From Gammaproteobacteria bacterium (GTDB lineage Bacteria; Pseudomonadota; Gammaproteobacteria; GRL18): a stretch of 15,465 bases of DNA. The DNA lies in the NCBI GenBank assembly GCA_013139395.1, contig WTAX01000410.1:1-15465 (forward strand), in the 5' to 3' direction. Position 1 is the stretch's first letter, and each line of letters begins with the position of its first letter. This document shows, one piece after another, positions 11,938 to 15,465 of the stretch. The translations under genes were made by a program, and so were the position numbers. The notes beneath the pieces were generated by a model, which saw only the letters and a program-made list of their open reading frames with translations, made no database searches and was not told the DNA's origin.

Positions 11938-13278
11938 TTGAAAAAAAACTATGTCGAAAAACTGGGGTCTGTATTCTTACAATGTCAATTCAGCCTGCTT
12001 TTCAGTCTGCTGCTGATTGGAATCAACGGCTGTTCTTCATCCAGCCTTTATCACATTAATATCATGCCGGCACCCGATATCTATCATTCGGCAAATATCG
12101 ATCCTTTTTCTGATGAGGCTGCAGCCAGTAGCTCCCATGATAGGGGGATGCTTTACGTGACCGATCGAGTTCCTGACCCAAATGAAAAAAAATACTCAAG
12201 ATATCTTAATGAACGAGGTGATGTTTTGCGTGCGGGAATTGCCACTATTGGCCTGGGAGACGGAACGATCGATTGGCAGGAAGCCCGTAAGATTTCACTG
12301 CTGAAAAATCGGCCGGATTATTATCCACTGAAAGTAACTGCAGCAGAGGAATTTGGTGTCCTCGACTTCTCTATAAATACTTTTACGCAAACCGAGTTTA
12401 TCCCCTCCCCAGTATCCGCTCCGGCCGCTCATTTTGCGGAATTGATCGATGCCAAACTGGCGGTTTCAGAGAAGAAGGATATTTATATTTACGTTCATGG
12501 CTACAAGGTTGTTTTTGAAAATCCGATTCTGGTCGCAAGTGAACTCTGGCACTTTCTTGGTTATGACGGCGTTTTTATTGCCTATGCCTGGCCATCGACA
12601 CCAAGCCGCTGGGCTTACTTTTCTGATCTTGAAAGCGCCGATCTTTCCTCCAGTAATCTGAGGCAAATGCTCAAATTTCTGGCTGAAGAAACATCAGTCG
12701 AAAGAATCCATATTATTGGTTACAGTGCTGGGACTCGTGTTGTTGGCAAGGCTCTCTGGCAGCTGGCTCTGCAGTATGCCGCTAGGCCTGATAGTGAACT
12801 TGACAAACTGCGGCTCGGAAATGTTATTTTAGTTGGTAGTGATATCGATCAGCATATTTTTGCCCGGCAGATCGCTGATGGTTTGTTGCGAGTGGCAGAC
12901 AAGGTGACGGTTTACCTCTCAGCCAATGATAAAGCCTTGAGCTTTTCAAGCTGGTTATTTTCTCGTGATCGGCTTGGAGAAGCGTGGAAGAAAAGCACAC
13001 CGAAAAGAGAGACAATAGAGTTTCTCCGCAAGTCAAAAAAACTGACACTGATCAATGTTACCGGAGCCGAAGGTTCTACCACAGGCAATGGTCATGCCTA
13101 TTTCCGACAAAGCCCCTGGGTTAGCAGCGACATCCTGATTTCTCTATTTTACGACCTTGCGCCTGAGGCACGTGGGCTAGTTTATGATAATGATTATCCC
13201 GCCTGGTTCTTTCCTGAAGATTACCTCATGCGATTGAAGAATAGCTTGTCACTGAACTTAAACAGATCACAATTCTGA
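11938..13278 (+). CDS. Lipoprotein with DUF900-type alpha/beta-hydrolase domain
   Basis: A 446-residue exported protein. A TTG start is inferred: it is followed by MKKNYVEKL (first residue from TTG), GGGGA sits 6 bases ahead, and the next Met is residue 43, inside the mature protein. The signal segment ends LLLIGINGCSSSS, a lipoprotein-like site at Cys32, although Asn at the -2 position is unusual. The body matches DUF900 hydrolases: MLYVTDRVPDP (71-81), IYIYVHGYKVVFEN (182-195), a GYSAGT nucleophile elbow with Ser263, GSDID (300-304) holding a likely acid, and GNGHAYFRQSPWVSSD (383-398) with the candidate His386. All three catalytic residues appear present. The substrate is unknown; lipid or ester cleavage at the envelope is a guess. 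It looks somewhat richer in GC than its neighbours by eye. It is divergent from the AraC regulator, which may control it. Confidence 0.85.
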   Translation: MKKNYVEKLGSVFLQCQFSLLFSLLLIGINGCSSSSLYHINIMPAPDIYHSANIDPFSDEAAASSSHDRGMLYVTDRVPDPNEKKYSRYLNERGDVLRAGIATIGLGDGTIDWQEARKISLLKNRPDYYPLKVTAAEEFGVLDFSINTFTQTEFIPSPVSAPAAHFAELIDAKLAVSEKKDIYIYVHGYKVVFENPILVASELWHFLGYDGVFIAYAWPSTPSRWAYFSDLESADLSSSNLRQMLKFLAEETSVERIHIIGYSAGTRVVGKALWQLALQYAARPDSELDKLRLGNVILVGSDIDQHIFARQIADGLLRVADKVTVYLSANDKALSFSSWLFSRDRLGEAWKKSTPKRETIEFLRKSKKLTLINVTGAEGSTTGNGHAYFRQSPWVSSDILISLFYDLAPEARGLVYDNDYPAWFFPEDYLMRLKNSLSLNLNRSQF

Positions 13279-13309
13279 AATCATTAATTCTGTTTAATCC
13301 CGGATTAGT

Positions 13310-13395
13310 TAGTGTTCATCCATAAATAGCTGTTTCTTTTCGTCCCCCTTCTTTAGAAGGGGGAGGTTAAAAGCAGAATAAACGGATGAACACTA
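13310..13395. mobile_element. MITE-like inverted-repeat element
   Basis: An 86-bp unit bounded by perfect 12-bp inverted repeats, TAGTGTTCATCC (13310-13321) and GGATGAACACTA (13384-13395). Its centre is a second perfect hairpin, CCCCCTTC-TTTA-GAAGGGGG. No coding sequence is inside. If the outer TA on each side is a duplicated target, the ends are 10-bp GTGTTCATCC repeats, as in small non-autonomous elements mobilised by IS630/Tc1-type transposases; a TTAG also flanks both sides one base away. It could also act as a two-way terminator between the convergent genes at 13278 and 13422. No transposase is in the window. Confidence 0.5.
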
Positions 13396-13421
13396 GTTAG
13401 CATCTATCTACTTTTTTGCAA

Positions 13422-14186
13422 CTAGCTTATGCGGGCCTTACTTTTTTTATTGGCCGTGATGAAAACCCATAGCTTACCACTCCAGTACCAATGCAAAAAG
13501 TAAGCTTCTTTAATCATACGCATCAGCATGAGCAATGAAAACGAGAAGTTTTTTTCTGAGGCAATAGGCTGTAGTGTCATTTGCATGCCCTGGGCTAAAG
13601 TCACTATTCTATAAAGATGATAGCGACTACTGATGATGGCGACATCTTTGGCTGATATTTCGCCTTCTTGTCTTATATTTGATGACTTCTTTTGTAACAA
13701 ATAGTTTAGTATTGAGCGGGCATTTTGCAGGTTTTCCAAGGTATGTCGTGATTGATCTTCAAGTATTATTTGTTCTGCTTTAATTCCATGAGCAATTAAA
13801 TAATTCGCACCTGCCTGAGCTTCTGATAGTGTATTACCACCTGTGATACCACCAAGGATAATAATATCAGGTTTATTTTTAACGTCAATTAATACTGAAA
13901 CAATACGCTGTAATCGAGCCTGGTATTCCTCTATTGGCTGATTGTTTTTTAAACACAGCCCGGCAATTAAAATTGCCTGAATAGCGGGCGTAGTTTCAGG
14001 TGAATTTATAGATAGTGTTGTTTTACTATTAACTGCAACTTTTATTGTTTTAAACAGCAGCCAGAAAAAAGCAAGCCCCAATGTCAGCAAGAATATGATA
14101 TTGGAAAAAATAAACGTAGTGAGACCATCCCAGCCAAAGGCACTGTCATTAAATAGTTTTATCTTAGGCTTTGTCTTTATAGTCAT
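13422..14186 (-). CDS. DUF218 (YdcF/SanA/ElyC-type) membrane protein
   Basis: A 254-residue protein with one strong N-terminal membrane helix (about 22-46) and a DUF218 domain (about 70-210). Signatures are ILIAGLCLKN (72-81), ILGGITGGNTLSEAQAGANY (110-129), ILEDQSRHTLENLQNARSIL (141-160) and IISSRYHLYR (184-193). DUF218 proteins such as SanA, ElyC and YdcF act in envelope integrity or undecaprenyl-carrier metabolism in E. coli, but the reaction is not settled for most members. Its start overlaps the end of the upstream FAD monooxygenase by 23 bp, so the two are translationally coupled and probably serve one pathway. GGAAG lies directly against the ATG, a poor spacing; an upstream start in the same frame is possible but no better codon is seen. 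Confidence 0.85.
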   Translation of the reverse strand: MTIKTKPKIKLFNDSAFGWDGLTTFIFSNIIFLLTLGLAFFWLLFKTIKVAVNSKTTLSINSPETTPAIQAILIAGLCLKNNQPIEEYQARLQRIVSVLIDVKNKPDIIILGGITGGNTLSEAQAGANYLIAHGIKAEQIILEDQSRHTLENLQNARSILNYLLQKKSSNIRQEGEISAKDVAIISSRYHLYRIVTLAQGMQMTLQPIASEKNFSFSLLMLMRMIKEAYFLHWYWSGKLWVFITANKKSKARIS

Positions 14187-15465
14187 CTTCCGGCATAGTC
14201 CCTTTATTAAAAAGTACTCGAATATTTCGTCGTCTTTTTAACCATGAATTTATTGTTCCCGGTATCATACGGGCAGCATGAGTATAATAAATAAAATGAA
14301 ACAGTTTAAGACGTAATTTAACGGCTTTATTATCAAAAATATCACCAGCAAGCATAGAGATCACGGCTGATTCTACTTGCCAGCTATTTCTTGGATTCAT
14401 AAATAAACGCTGCATAACAGGTGAAGTAAAACGATAGATAAACCAGCACATTTCATCAATGCCGCCACGAATGTGTTTTTCTAATTGACTACAGACGTGC
14501 GGTGCATTATCTGGAGTTTTAAGGCATTGATCAATGGTATCAACTGCTTGCTCGGCGGCACTCATTCCTAAATAAACACCACTGGAAAAAACCGGATCGA
14601 CAAAAGCAAAGGCATCACCTAATAACATAAAGTCACGCCCCCACATGCGTTTTGATGTATAGGCGAAGTTACCGGTGGCACGAATCTCGCCTAAACTTTG
14701 GGCATTTTTCATACGTGTTGCGACTTCACTATGCATGTTAATGGTTTTCCATAAAAATGCTTCTGTTGAGCCTTCAAGTGTTTTTAAATACTCTGGCCAG
14801 CAAACAGCGCCGACACTCATACTGCCGTCATTGAGAGGGATCAGCCAGAACCAGCCATGTTCAAACCAATAAAGACTGATATTGCCCTCATCCTTTCCAG
14901 TACGTCGTTCCACATCAGAAAAATGACCAAAAATAGCAGAGCTTTGGTGATTTGGGTTTTTTTGTTTAAGTTTCATCTTACGGGATAATAAAGAGTCCCG
15001 GCCTGAAGCATCAATTACATAACGTGCCTGTAATGTTTGTTTTTCTGCTTCATCCTTCTTGTCTTTATATTGCACACAGACTTTTCCCGGTGAAGGGAAT
15101 TCAACATCAGTGACCTGGCTGTTTTCTAATAATGTTACCCCTTTATTTTTACAATTAGAAAATAATATACTGTCAAATTCACTGCGTTTGACTTCGTAGG
15201 CATGGGGATATTCCTTATTAAAGGCTTTGTCAAAATAAAATGTGACTCGCTGCCACTGTTGAGTAACAGGATCGATGTTATTAAATTCAGCCCCATGCTT
15301 TATAATGCCAATGTTTTTTACCTGATCTAATACGCCTAAACGTTTAAGAATGGGGAGATTCATGGGTAATAGAGATTCACCTATATGAAAGCGTGGATGC
15401 TGTGTTTTTTCTAGTAAGCACACGCTATAGCCTTTTTCAGTTAACAGTGCAGCAGCCGTTGTGCC
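14164..15465 (-). CDS. Flavin-dependent halogenase-like FAD monooxygenase (5' partial)
   Basis: 433 residues are visible. The frame is open to the window edge, so the start and the first FAD-binding Gly-rich loop lie outside; a GTG at 15423 is internal. The protein shows HIGESLLP (visible residues 27-34), the typical family segment after the FAD fold. Others are IIKHGAEF (55-62) with a Lys where halogenases have their catalytic Lys in a K-x-G-G-x-F-like motif, YVIDASGRDSLLSR, and WFWLIP (205-210), which fits the halogenase WxWxIP motif. LLGDAFAFVDPVFSSGVYLG (281-300) is the second FAD-contact region. It therefore belongs to the tryptophan-halogenase-like flavoprotein group, but relatives with these motifs include plain hydroxylases and oxidases, so halogenation is unproven. 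It overlaps the DUF218 gene by 23 bp. A flavin reductase partner is not in view. Confidence 0.8.
   Translation of the reverse strand, partial: GTTAAALLTEKGYSVCLLEKTQHPRFHIGESLLPMNLPILKRLGVLDQVKNIGIIKHGAEFNNIDPVTQQWQRVTFYFDKAFNKEYPHAYEVKRSEFDSILFSNCKNKGVTLLENSQVTDVEFPSPGKVCVQYKDKKDEAEKQTLQARYVIDASGRDSLLSRKMKLKQKNPNHQSSAIFGHFSDVERRTGKDEGNISLYWFEHGWFWLIPLNDGSMSVGAVCWPEYLKTLEGSTEAFLWKTINMHSEVATRMKNAQSLGEIRATGNFAYTSKRMWGRDFMLLGDAFAFVDPVFSSGVYLGMSAAEQAVDTIDQCLKTPDNAPHVCSQLEKHIRGGIDEMCWFIYRFTSPVMQRLFMNPRNSWQVESAVISMLAGDIFDNKAVKLRLKLFHFIYYTHAARMIPGTINSWLKRRRNIRVLFNKGTMPEDDYKDKA

Noticed and set aside
15421..15423. GTG as the start of the FAD monooxygenase
   Set aside because: The frame stays open to the window edge and the residues before it (AAALLTEKGYSV) are the expected continuation of the FAD-binding fold, so this is an internal Val.
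1..15465. CRISPR arrays, tRNA or rRNA genes, integrase or toxin-antitoxin genes
   Set aside because: I saw no regularly spaced repeats, cloverleaf sequences or matching protein motifs anywhere in the window.

Overview
The window looks like chromosomal DNA from a Gram-negative gammaproteobacterium. It carries an outer-membrane phospholipase A (PldA), an LpxC lipid A enzyme, an OmpA-type peptidoglycan-binding protein, lipoproteins with lipoboxes, and a YiaW/YiaV-like pair otherwise known from enteric bacteria. The DNA is AT-rich by eye. The species cannot be named from the sequence. There are no tRNA, rRNA, CRISPR, phage or transposase genes.

Layout. (1) 1-2808, plus strand: a tight four-gene operon. 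It holds a NosR-like membrane flavoprotein (5' end outside the window), a small one-helix membrane protein, a DUF3302/YiaW-like protein and a YiaV-like membrane fusion protein. (2) 2938-7851, plus strand: envelope genes. These are an outer-membrane beta-barrel, a glycine-zipper protein, PldA, and a large exported protein with three tandem modules and a Tyr/Trp/Gly/Arg-rich tail. A 396-bp gap follows. It contains a possible decayed coding remnant, a 12-bp palindrome and a promoter-like palindrome. (3) 8248-9367, plus strand: an OmpA-family protein and two tandem, related mini-lipoproteins. (4) 9576-11676, minus strand: an AraC-type regulator followed by lpxC, away from the usual ftsZ neighbourhood. 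(5) 11938-13278, plus strand and divergent from the regulator: a lipoprotein with a DUF900-type alpha/beta-hydrolase fold. (6) 13310-13395: a small MITE-like inverted-repeat element. (7) 13422-15465, minus strand: a halogenase-like FAD monooxygenase (5' end outside the window) overlapping a DUF218 membrane protein.

How the genes may work together. Almost everything here acts at the cell envelope. PldA breaks down phospholipid in the outer leaflet and LpxC commits sugar to lipid A. In E. coli these two activities are linked, because PldA products raise LpxC levels. The AraC regulator, lpxC and the divergent lipoprotein hydrolase could be one regulated envelope-remodelling module. The first operon is the most unusual: it places an extracytoplasmic flavin redox protein in one transcription unit with a membrane-fusion pair that has no recognisable transporter. 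Both joint roles are inference from gene order, not demonstrated function.
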